From Larimichthys crocea (taxonomy: Eukaryota; Chordata; Actinopteri; Sciaenidae): a DNA stretch of 64,000 nt. The notes under the pieces are model-generated. The model was not told where the DNA came from. It saw only the letters and a program-made list of their open reading frames with translations, and did not search any database. The stretch is taken from the NCBI RefSeq assembly GCF_000972845.2, contig NC_040032.1, positions 4,545,073 to 4,609,072 on the forward strand, in the 5' to 3' direction. The position numbers and the translations under genes are program-made. This document shows, piece after piece, positions 1 through 45,289 of this stretch (positions are counted from its first letter, which is position 1; each line of letters begins with the position of its first letter).

Positions 1-1401
1 CAAAAGTCGTGTAACAGAGAGAAGTCAGTTTTATAGTAGCAAGACAGTAGCAGCATGACAGCATAACTTTCCAAGATGGTGCCCTGTTCATTGAAATTAA
101 TGCAAGTAAACTAAACATGTCTACACATTTAGCCCAAAACATAGATGCATTTGATTTTTGTTTTTTGCTTACCATGTCCAACTACCTGCACACACAACGT
201 ACAAAAAACACGAAATAGGTGAAATGGCACCACGCTAAAATCACCACACAGCTCAGTGCTGTTCAATCAAGTCACATAATTTTACTCTCTGTAGACAACA
301 TTTTAACAATTTTTGTTAATTTTCTTGTCAAATAGATTTTGTGAGTAAACCACAGTGAGCACTTTGATCTCTTCTTACATTCACCAAATAAATCCACTTG
401 ATCTCTGACGGGAAGGTAGATCAAGATAATAGAGTCAGGATTTCAGTAATCTTGAAAGTCAACATCTGAATTCTTCACACTCAAAAGGAGAAGGAGTTTC
501 TATGAGTCATGTCTGCAAGTTTCAGATATTTTTTATTGATGAAGATTACGGTATGTAGTAGTCCAAAGACAGGCAGCTTAATAGGTTAACTGGTGTTAAT
601 TTATGAACTGCCTACTTGTCCACAGTGTACCCTGTCTCTTTCCCAATGCCAGCTGGAATTGGCTCCAGCCTGCTGCAGCCCTGATAAGGATAATAGATTC
701 CATGGCTATGGGAAATTATTATCAGATCTGAGCTATTCAGTGATTAGGATTGAGTAAACAAATGAGATAGTAAATGCATAAAAATATGTTTTTTTTGGAC
801 TTTGAATTCTTAAACATTAAGTTGCCTTGACCCTTGAATTCAGTGTCAGCCATTTTATCTGCGTATGTCCATGTAGAGTTAAGATGGGTTAAACAAACAC
901 TGGAACTGAAAAGACATGATATATATTTGTCATTGTATTGTATTGTATTGTCATTGCATCAGCCAAAACCACAACATGGTGAGTTACATTGTACGTAAAG
1001 GTATGTCCCTCAGCCTGATGAGTGGCTTGCAGCAGGTCACTGTTAGATAACACTCACCATGTCGACTAACATACATACAAAATATGATCTAGCATCACCC
1101 TCTGCTGCCCAGTTCTGATACTATATCTGTATTTCTAAGAAATAAATATGGCGAATGATCTTCCTTTACTTTAAATGTCAGAGATGTTCCATTTAAAAAT
1201 ATATTTAATGAATTACTGTAACTAAATGTGTTCAGGTGGAAAAAATTGTTAACTCCTTGTTAGTTATTTTTTGTAGGAAATTAATTCAGCAGTTTAGTTT
1301 TAATAGTGAAAATAGATGCAGTGTGGGGGAATCATTCAGTTCAAGTTCAGGTACAAAGGCTACTTAGTTTGTAATTTTTTTGCTTGTTCTGACTTGAACA
1401 G
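1..1401 (+). other. acsl6 intron sequence upstream of the first visible exon
   Basis: No coding exon could be recognised here. The stretch is AT-rich and is read as intron of acsl6, because the first visible exon begins in codon phase 1 and so needs an upstream exon outside the window. At about 610-760 there is a fragment resembling the 3' part of a common teleost SINE/LINE tail (motif 'GGCTCCAGCCTGCTGCAGCCC' in degenerate form, followed by 'GATAAGGATAAT'). Confidence 0.6.
600..760 (+). repeat. Degenerate teleost SINE/LINE 3'-tail fragment
   Basis: The stretch reads as an eroded copy of the dispersed fish repeat whose 3' part runs 'CCCAATG-CAGCTGG-AT-GGCTCCAGCC' then a 'GATAAG' block. A more complete relative with its tRNA-like head lies at 56124-56411 in this window. 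The family is identified from memory and its exact subfamily name is not assigned. Confidence 0.5.
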
Positions 1402-2144
1402 GTCATGTCGGGGCCCCACTTCCGTGTAACCTCATCAAACTGGTGGACGTTCCTGAAAAGAACTACTTTGCCTCTAAGGGAGAGGGAGAGGTATGCAACA
1501 TGATTTCCAAAAAAACAAACCTGACATGCAAAGTATAAGTCCCCTGTGTTTAATACCTATAATCTAAAGATTAAAAATGTCATATAAAAGAAGAACATAT
1601 TTTTATATATAAAGAATAAAGAGGCATTACCTGTTCAGACCTTTAAAGTTTGTGTTGGTGTTTGTATAGGAGAAAATGTCTATATGTTTCAGTTCTGACC
1701 TTAACTTTGACCTTATTTCCACTTCTCTAATCTCACATACAGGTTTGTGTGAAGGGACCAAACGTGTTTAAGGGCTACCTCAAAGACCCGGAGAGGACAG
1801 CTGAGACACTGGATGCAGACGGCTGGCTTCACACTGGAGATATCGGCAAATGGTTACCTGTATGTACATACAACTCACATCAAACTCCATTATTTAGGCG
1901 TAATAATTAGCTGTTTTACGTTATACAGCATTTGCTTAAAATGGCATATTTTTTACACAAGTTTCTTCTTGTCATGTATTCAACCTGTAGAACGGCACAC
2001 TGAAGATCATTGACAGGAAGAAGCACATCTTCAAGTTGGCGCAGGGCGAGTACATCTCCCCTGAGAAGATTGAGAACATCTACATTAGATGTCAACCTGT
2101 GGCACAGCTCTATGTTCATGGAGACAGCCTGCAGGTAAGAATAC

Positions 2145-2188
<44 letters not shown>

Positions 2189-2811
2189 AAGATCATACAT
2201 CAAGTGAAATTAATATACTTTACTTTTATTTTGTTTGACTTATGTTTATGTTTGTTCTTTCCAGTCCTGTTTGGTGGGCATTGTGGTTCCTGACCCTGAA
2301 GTCATGCCTGAATGGGCCAAAAAGAAAGGCATAATAGGCACCTACAAGGACCTCTGTAAAAACACTGTAGGTGGCATTTAAATAAAACGCTTCAAAAGGG
2401 CTGTTATAATACATTTTGAAAATACTGGTGAATTCTACGGAAGATGACCTTCTTCTTTTGTCAACAGGAATTAAAGAAGGCAATCCTTGAAGATCTGGTG
2501 CGTCTTGGCAAGGCCAGTGGCCTCCACTCATTTGAGCAGGTACGCAGTTATATGTTAGATGTTATGTATGGATTTTAAGAGGAGAAAGTCTAGCAGTAAA
2601 TTCAGAGAGATTTAAGACTCTTGGTCTCATTCAACATTTTTTCCTATTCTTCTCCATTATCCTTTTGAAGGTGAAGAATATCTATATCCACAACGAGATG
2701 TTCTCCATTGAAAACGGCCTCCTGACGCCGACACTAAAGGCCAAGAGACCGGAGCTGAAGGAGTTCTTCAAGGGGAAGATTGACCAGCTCTACAGCAGCA
2801 TCTCCATGTGA
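1402..2811 (+). CDS. acsl6: Long-chain acyl-CoA synthetase 6, C-terminal six coding exons (partial)
   Basis: This gene encodes a membrane-associated enzyme that activates long-chain fatty acids to acyl-CoA using ATP and CoA. Coding exons are 1402-1490, 1743-1859, 1991-2134, 2265-2366, 2468-2539 and 2671-2811 (stop TGA 2809-2811), all with GT-AG borders and continuous phase. The protein begins [17 protein letters not shown] and contains the fatty-acyl-CoA synthetase signature: [32 protein letters not shown], then [11 protein letters not shown]. The adenylate-forming Asp (TGD), the Arg of IDRKK and the Lys of KLAQGEY are all present. The last residues, QLYSSISM, match the ISM ending I recall for ACSL6; the C-termini I recall for ACSL1 and ACSL5 differ. 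The N-terminal anchor, P-loop and gate-domain exons lie upstream of the window. The family is certain. The paralogue call rests on the C-terminus and on meikin and fnip1 being next door. Confidence 0.93.
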
Positions 2812-5000
2812 AGGCTGGCAGACCTCATTTTCCTTCAAGCGTCTTAACACTAAGATCTGCTTTGACCATTGACCTGCAGTGGGACAAAGATGTGACAACT
2901 TAGGTTTAACATGCTTTTGGAAAGCAAGCCAAAACTGGCCCTACTATGGAAGAATTAAAATGCCCAAATACAAACCACATCAAATAAATAAATTGAAATA
3001 AAATACACATTGTTATATGCATTTCCTTTTTATGTATGCATTTATTGTGTCTTAATTACATGAAAGCATATATTAAAAAGAAAATGATTTAACTTCTTGT
3101 CTGATATTAAACAAATAAAACAAAGTGGTGCATTTCAGTGTTGTCCAGCAGAGACAAAGCACTGTCATTCGTTTTTATGAGGAGCTTTTTCTGTTTTTAA
3201 AATGGAAACACGCTGTGGATAGCAAAATTAAAATAAACAACTGTCCAAACATGGTCACATTAAAACAGTTTGATGTGGGCTAGTTGACTGGAGGGACACT
3301 ACTACTGTCTGTACATTTAGTTTTGGCTGATTCTTATTTTTCTTGGCCCAATTCTTGGTAATGGATGACTAACTAAAGTTATTGCTGATAGATAGCTAGA
3401 ATCGCCTGACAGGCTGAAAGAATTTAACTCTACTGGCAACTGCCAGTGTCACTTTTGTTCTGTCAGCAAATTGCTAAATTTCACAAGATTACTGTTAAAA
3501 ATGACCTACTGTGCATAATTTACTCTCTGCTGGACAACACTGAAACACAATACACCTTTTCACTTTATTTTCTGTGTGATTTTAACCGAACACTGGAAAA
3601 ACAATTTAGTTATTAAAAGAAAAAAAAAGCAAATAACTGTTGTTTTTCATTTAATTATGACACACTAAATGCATACCATTTGCATTGTATGTCACACTAT
3701 TTCTTTGTTTAGGCATTTTAAATCTTCCATACATTGCTACGTGATACCCACCCAAACAAACCATCAAATGCTCTGTCCCCAGCACCAGAAACTCATCAGC
3801 ACTTTTATGTTGAGCATTCCATTCCACTCGACCCATTAGTTTAAACCTACCAGCCAAACACAACCTAAAATCAACAGTTGTACGACAGCAAGTGTGATGT
3901 CTTTGTGTATAGTGTAGCTCAAGGAGATGTCTAGGTCTGTAATAATGCTGCCACCTTGTGGGACAAAAATGACCCTCATCCTTAGTGGAAAACGGTAGAT
4001 TTTCATTTGATTGAACAAGCTGCCTACAGCAGTGCCATTAAGCGGGGCCTGACACAACAAGAATTAAACATATGTTCCACCCAGACATTGTACAATTAGA
4101 CCAAGAACACACGCTTCTGTTTGAGGTCTACATTGAGATAATGAGGTAGGGAGAGTAGCAGCTCATGCCTTACCAGTCATTGCTGTCCATACTGCTCCAT
4201 GTGGAGCATCTGAATGTTTGAGCCACGCCCAAATCACACACAAATCACATGTATTCACTCATTCATAAAGTCATCTCTACACGGCTGTAATCGACATTTT
4301 AGCATGCATGCTCCTTGTTTATATGAAGGACTGGCCCACTGTAACAATCATCAAGTTTCGCACTCTGCAGTTGGTTCGATCACAACTTCTTTTACATCCA
4401 TCTTTGCACAAAGAGTATGTCAGGTAAAAGAAAAAATAAATAAATAATGCAAAACCAGGGCTCGGGGCAATGCATGCAGTTTGCCCTGCAATGCTGGGAC
4501 CATTAGCATTTAACTTGAAAAAGACAAGTATTTCTATGTGGCCATTAATAGCAGGTTTGTATGCAGCTGCCCACAGCCACTGCTGCTAGTGCAAGGCTTT
4601 GTAATGTAGGCAAAGCTGACGATTTCCACTCACTGAAGGAAAATAGAACAACCATCAACTTTTAAACAAATGAAACATTTTTTTGAAGGTTTTACACATA
4701 GAAGTAATGTATAGGCTTTTTAAGTTGATTACCGTCCCAAAGCATAAACAATGTGGATGTACATAAATGAGGACAGCTAGATGTAAGCATATTTATTAAA
4801 TCGATGGTTTGAATGGATTTTTTTTTCTCTCCTTTTGCGTGTAGTGAGATGAATTGTACTTATTTATTTATCTATTCTGCTGTAAAATGGAATCAGCACC
4901 ATATCCTTGTAATGATTGAGTGCAGCAATAGGGATGAGGGAGGGTGGGGATTAGGACATGGGCAATGAAATAAAAGATATTCTGGAATGATTTTAAACTG
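2812..5000 (+). other. acsl6: acsl6 3' UTR and downstream spacer with alternative poly(A) signals
   Basis: No second gene was recognised between the acsl6 stop and the repeats beginning near 5125. AATAAA hexamers at 2983-2988 and 2997-3002 give a short 3' UTR of about 200 bases. A further AATAAA at 4969-4974 is followed by T/GT-rich sequence (about 4998-5020) and would give a 3' UTR of about 2.2 kb. Which signal is used cannot be decided from sequence alone. Confidence 0.55.
2983..3002 (+). terminator. acsl6: Proximal poly(A) signals of acsl6
   Basis: Two AATAAA hexamers (2983-2988 and 2997-3002) lie about 170-190 bases after the stop codon. They are the closest canonical cleavage signals to the acsl6 reading frame. 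Confidence 0.6.
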
Positions 5001-5124
5001 GTGTCTTGTTTCTTTTTCTCATGGTGTATTCAGTGTTATTTGCATACAGGTTTTATTTTGAATTGTTTCCCCCAGAAGCATGAGCATCTGTCTTGACACT
5101 GGTATAAAAAAGAAGCTCTCTGAA

Positions 5125-6015
5125 AGAAGTAGATTATGTGATAAAGTAAAAATATTAATACCATAAAGTAAAAATCCTTGAATAATCCTCGAAATGTACT
5201 TCAAGTACCCCTAAATGACTGACATATTGTTATATGTTAAATTATTATATTGTTGATCCTGGTGTATCAGTGTGTAAGTAGCATTTTCGGTGCTTTTTGG
5301 GTGGAACTAGTTTATATGAAGTTAGGTAGTTTAGTCCAGTGTCCAGTCTAGGCATCAAAGGATAACAAGAGAAATCTGACTGCAAGATGATAACTGGGCA
5401 AAAAAGATAAGCAGAATCAGAATCAGAAATGCTTTAATAATCCCAGGGGGAAATTATTTTTTGTTACAATACTCCAGTATACAAACAAACAAAAACAACA
5501 TATATCTGTTAAGAACAAAAAAATATATATAAACTATATATTTAAACTATATATATAATAAAAGGTATGTTTCTGTGTCATGAAAATTTTAGAATATTCT
5601 CTAATCTTTGCTTTTTGTGAAACATTGGATACTTTAGGCCTAATTTGAGCCTCAGATAATTATATAAAAGAAACCATTTGAGAAGTCTAAATGTGAAATA
5701 ACTCTCTGCTCACAACCTATAAATCATAATAGCCCGATGTTTTTCTTTTGTTTTGGGTCACATGACAAAAAGGTCAGGAAACACACAATTTAATAATGTT
5801 TTGTGTTTTATCATATGTTTGAATTAGGATAAAGTAAGTAAAATTAAGATCTGAATTTGAAAAGTTACCAATAAAGATGCACAGATAAATGTATTGAAGT
5901 AACAATAAAATATTTCTCTAAAATGTCATGCAGTAGTATAAATATAAAAAATAGTAGTATAAAGAAGCATAAAATGGAAAAGTACAAGTACTTCAAATTT
6001 GTACCATATGTACCT
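5125..6015. repeat. Old teleost hAT-type non-autonomous repeat, interrupted by another insertion
   Basis: The segments at about 5125-5345 and 5865-6015 carry the 'AAAGTACAAGTACTT' and 'GTGTAAGTAGCATTTT' style blocks of an abundant percomorph dispersed repeat whose ends are CAGTGGTGG-type inverted repeats. A second copy, with a recognisable CCACCACTG end, sits at about 35800-36003. The copy here is eroded and split by the element at 5411-5490. Family recognition is from memory. Confidence 0.45.
5411..5490 (+). repeat. Fragment of a common fish retroelement 3' end
   Basis: The stretch 'CAGAATCAGAATCAGAAAT' followed by 'AATAATCCCAGGGGGAAATT' is a very common dispersed motif in spiny-rayed fish genomes, usually at the 3' end of a non-LTR element. 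Here it interrupts the hAT-type repeat around it. Confidence 0.5.
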
Positions 6016-6269
6016 ATCTTGTTATTTAAAAAATATTTAACTTGTAATAATAACACTAACTTTTAATTAGCTTTTAATGTCCCTAAAATTTACACGAAAA
6101 CTTGTATTTACTCACCTTGACCACTAGAGGGCAGTAAAGACTCTTCAAAGTCTATGTTATACACACGACACCTGTCGAACCTGCAGGTGGTTTATTTTGA
6201 AAGACCCTTGCCTGAGATTTTCAAAATAAAAAATGTAGAAACGTTAGAGCGTTTCCCTTTACTTGGGTA

Positions 6270-6490
6270 CAAACCGTCTGATTGGTTAATTGGCTGCCGG
6301 TGTGGTCGGTTGCTAGGCGCGGCAGAGACAACGGAGAGGAAAAGTTATTTTAGCATCCATCTAATGGATGATTTCTGATTTTTAACCGTTTATGTCCTTT
6401 AAAAAAAAAAGAAGAAAAGAAGTAATGTGTCACATTTAGTTTAAAATATTAGCAACAGTTCCCCTAACGCCGGGATAGCGTCTTTTTTGT
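6270..6490 (+). promoter_or_regulatory. meikin: Probable meikin promoter region
   Basis: This is a local rise in GC and CpG immediately before the first coding exon of the meikin-like gene. It contains two inverted CCAAT boxes (ATTGG) close together near 6280-6292, and a GTTGCTAGG sequence near 6308 that resembles an RFX X-box half-site. No TATA box is evident. The short open frame at 6154-6378 over this region has no recognisable homology and is not called as a gene. Confidence 0.4.
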
Positions 6491-9020
6491 ATGTTACTAC
6501 ATTTACGTCGATTGAATTCAGAAATGGGTCGATTCAAATGTCAAGAGAGCCTCCGTCGTGGATTGGTTAAAAAGCAGGATACACCTGTAAAAATGGCACC
6601 CAGCGCACGAAGCGGTAAGAAAAACACAGACAGATATCTGTGCATTGAAAATGACCCTAACTTTAAATCTGATCAGTTTAGTTGTTAGTCTCTGTGCTCA
6701 CATGTCATTTTAAATTACAGGTGTTGTGGTGCGCAAGAGACTTCTGACCAACAAGCGTTATGAAGCATTTCCAGAAGAACCTGAAGTAGAGCAGATTGAT
6801 GTCCTCAATGTCAAACCAAGCAACCCAGTGTTGGTAGGTAAATTGTTTAGTAATGTAATAATAACAACAAACTATCTATTCTCTTCACAATACCATCGGT
6901 ATGCATTTTCCCTCTATGGGAATGCTGGATGAACAGTGAAGTCTAAGCTAAGGGAGAAATTATGTAGATAATACAATAACACTCAGTTTTATCTCTTTTG
7001 GATACTAGAATTTTATTTACAAATTGTTTGCTGAGGTTTCACAACCGTTTTCTTGCTTTTTCAGACTAGACCTGTCAACTGCAAATTGATGAGGAGCCCT
7101 GCATTTCCTAAAAGCCCCAGAGGCAAAGCCATCCTCCCTGCCGGACTAGCTAATAAAAGACCATGTCCCCACGTGTCACCAGCAGGTCACCCAACCGATC
7201 AGCTGACTCCTGACTCAGAGGGTTTTAAAGGTGGTGAAGAAGAGCAAACCGTTACAGGGATTCTGGAAACATCATTTAGCATGGAGTCAGATATAACTTC
7301 CGGCACTGATGATGATGATGATGATGATGAGGAAGACTGTTACTCTTCTACAGCTTCCAGTAGTCTCCCCTCCCCGGAGATCTTTAGAAAAGAAAGCAAT
7401 GGTATGTGTGCAATTTTGTAAACCCACTACCACAATATGAGGTTATTATATTATAGTTTGTATCTCTTCTCTGTACAGTGAAAATCAAAAACTCAACCTT
7501 GCTGGATGTGAGCCACGCTGAGAACATTGACATGCATCATCCCTCCAAACTTGCCATTGGTAAAATCATGGTCTTGTTTCTTTACATAAGAAATTTGATG
7601 CCTACACATAATTTGTTAGGTTATTTATCCAATAATTATTTCAAGTTAAAATAATATCAAGGTAATCTGAGGTTTGGTGGGATCAAAACTCAATAACAAA
7701 AGAAATCAGGTACAGGATAATAATTCAAGCATATTAATTGACATGGTCTTTTGATTAGACCTTGAAACATTAGTGGATGTTGTTAGTGAGTTTTTTGATG
7801 CTTGGGCTTTTTACAATTATTAAAATCCTATTTTATATTCAAAATGGCATTCTGCAGGGACAAGTTGTTACACTAACAGCAGAAAAATTAAATATGATTT
7901 AAGTTGCTGTCTGAAAGTTGTCTGATAAGAATGAAACCTCTGTTTGCAGATATCTCTGTGATTCTTCCCGAAAACAACTCTGAGATCAAGTGAGTATGTC
8001 GGTTGAATGGGTAGTTTTTTGAAATAGGGTTCTATGATATACTTATGCATTGTCACTGTGTTATTTACAGTAGCCAGCAGTCCTCCAACTATTCCTTTAA
8101 GAACTCAGGGGTTAAAATGGACTTGAACGGAGACATCTTTAAATAAAAACCCTAAAATATTTAGGGTTTGTTTATTTATAATTTAAGATGATATAAAGGT
8201 AAAGTAAGTTTAAAAGTAAATTCTCACAATTCGTGAAGCAGGAAACCAATGTGGAAAGAATGAACTGTCCCACTCCGCTGAGACACACTGGGGTACACTA
8301 GATCTTAGGGTTTCCCCATACCCCATTAACTCCTGTTTAACATGTTTAACACCAGAGACCCTCAGAGGGATGCAAATCACTAATTAAGCTTTACTTGCAT
8401 GCTCAACATCTGTTTAATCATTGACTTTTCCCTTTGAAACCAACACAGGGAACCTGAGGCTGAAACCAAAAGACATGCAGACTCATTTAAATCAGGTAAA
8501 ACACTAATCCAAAATTAATTTGGATGTATAATCTCTTCATGAACCAGATAATAATGTTATTCATCCATACAGTTAGCTTTTTTTGCTGTGTCTGTTGCAT
8601 GAAACACACATTCTTCATCTAAACGTGTTTTTTTTTCCATCTATAGACAAACCTGTTGTCAAGTTGAAAACCCCACCAAAAGTAAGAAAACCTATTTTGT
8701 ACAAGAAGAAGGTATGGTTCAAAAGCCCCATGATTGCAGAGACCAAAGTAAAACACATCCTAACCGTCAAATTACCAGTTCACAACACTTGTAAGCCAGT
8801 ACAAACATCCAGCCCGGCTGAGCAGGTGAAACCTGGCACAGACGCATCCAGAGCAAGAGAGATCAATTCTAAAGAAAAACCATTACAAAAAAGATGCCAG
8901 GAGACAGCCAAGTTCTTTGACTTTACTGACGACCACGAAGAGGAGTTATTCTTTCAGAAAATGAGAGAAAGGCATGTTAAACTCACAAATGCTCCTTTAT
9001 TTCCTCTCCCAGCTGTTTAA
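6491..9020 (+). CDS. meikin: Meiotic kinetochore factor (MEIKIN) orthologue, seven coding exons
   Basis: Coding exons are 6491(or 6524)-6614, 6721-6833, 7065-7401, 7479-7559, 7950-7989, 8449-8495 and 8647-9020 (stop TAA 9018-9020). Phases join cleanly to give 360 residues from the ATG at 6524, or 371 from the ATG at 6491. I recall human MEIKIN as about 373 residues. The protein is basic, Ser/Pro/Lys-rich and without a globular domain I recognise. Counting from 6524, it has an Asp run (150-156, then EED), a Ser-rich stretch before EIFR (173-176), a basic block (about 242-258), an SSP motif (291-293) and a conserved-looking C-terminus, KFFDFTDDHEEELFFQKMRER, from about 325. MEIKIN protects centromeric cohesion and mono-orients sister kinetochores in meiosis I with Plk1 and CENP-C. 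The assignment rests mainly on position between acsl6 and fnip1 on the same strand, plus length. I could not align it, so sequence support is modest. Confidence 0.75.
8071..8147 (+). other. meikin: Candidate alternative terminal exon of meikin
   Basis: A good acceptor (TTATTTACAG) ends at 8070. Read in phase from the exon ending at 7989, the following sequence encodes 25 residues, NSQQSSNYSFKNSGVKMDLN and then GDIFK, before TAA at 8144-8146. The stop overlaps an AATAAA poly(A) signal at 8142-8147. Skipping this piece and joining 7989 to 8449 keeps the full-length frame. The piece therefore looks like a short-isoform last exon, truncating the protein before its basic block and C-terminus. No strong donor in it would let it be an internal exon in frame. 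Confidence 0.45.
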
Positions 9021-9620
9021 TCCCAAGAGCTTTCTGTTTTATGACATCTGACAATTTGCCAAAATATTGCACTCAATTTGGGCTTTCTCCTATAAACTTG
9101 ATCAGAGATGTCTATGTATGTGAATATGTGAAATGTAAAGGAGTAGTCTATGTATATGTACACTCCAAAACAAGATGTCAGGACTGGCGTAACAGTATAG
9201 ACAGTGTGTTATATTACTAAGAGAATAATTCAAAAGAATAACTGAAAATTGAGAATAATTCAAAGGTGTCTGCATGTATGCAAACATTGTGTAAGTGACC
9301 TTTCATCTTCTGTTAACCTGGCCCTTATTAAGTGCTTTTGAGCCACCCGATTAGTCCTTTTAATACGTTTCTATGGAAAAAAGCACTGTTTGATTTACTA
9401 TCAATAAATAAATAAATGTAAACAAGCATCTGGTGCAAAATGGCCACTAGATGTCAGAGCTGTATTTTCCTTAAACACCTTTTCTCCTCTTCTGTTCGCT
9501 TTTCAGTTTTTATGTGTATATTTTCATATTTACTCTTTTGAAATGTGTCAATGCCATAACAGGTTAATCCACATGTCTAATGTAAGATAAAAATAAAGTA
9601 AAAATGTTTATTTTAGGCAC
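9021..9620 (+). other. meikin: meikin 3' UTR
   Basis: The sequence after the meikin stop is AT-rich and holds no exon. Canonical AATAAA signals occur at 9403-9408 and 9592-9597. The second is followed by a T/GT-rich stretch (about 9608-9650) of the type found downstream of cleavage sites. Only about 400-500 bases then separate it from the fnip1 first exon. Confidence 0.55.
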
Positions 9621-9779
9621 CATATTTGTGGTTTTCTTTATTTGTGAGTTATGTCTTTCTGCAAATGTACGCGTCTGAGCGTCAGAAAAAAAGTGTTCAA
9701 AATAAACGAATGTTCAACCAATGCATAAGTCATTGCTTTTCTCCATACTGCTGTTTGTTCAGAATTCACAATTCAATTT

Positions 9780-10143
9780 TTGCACTTTTTCTCACGTGGG
9801 TCTTAATAAGGATCTTCCACCATATCTTGCAAGCAGATGAGCAGTCGCACTTGTATGATCTCTGTGAATAAATTTCATGCTGTCACGATTCCCGACAAAA
9901 CATCAACACAGCGAATCCACTGACCACGTGGTACTGGGCCAAAAATACCAGCCAATCGGGTATTTTGTAGTAGCAGCAGCGTCCGGTCGTCCAATCAGAA
10001 AAATATAGTGGGTTACCAAGCAGCTCCCGTGACTAATGCCTGTCATATGACTGTGACACCCATGGAGACAGTTACAAGGAACAAGATTTGCTCTTGGATT
10101 TGAAAAGAAGAGACGTTCTGTACCGACTTTACAGTGGTACAAA
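9780..10143 (+). promoter_or_regulatory. fnip1: Probable fnip1 promoter and 5' UTR
   Basis: This region directly precedes the fnip1 ATG. It contains two CACGTG E-boxes (9793-9798 and 9925-9930), CCAAT boxes near 9951 and 9991, and a GC rise that continues past exon 1. No TATA box is evident at a sensible distance. The transcription start cannot be fixed by eye. Confidence 0.45.

Positions 10144-45289
<35,146 letters not shown>

Noticed and set aside
6154..6378. 74-codon open frame just upstream of meikin
   Set aside because: It overlaps the likely promoter, has no recognisable product and no splice link to the meikin exons was found.
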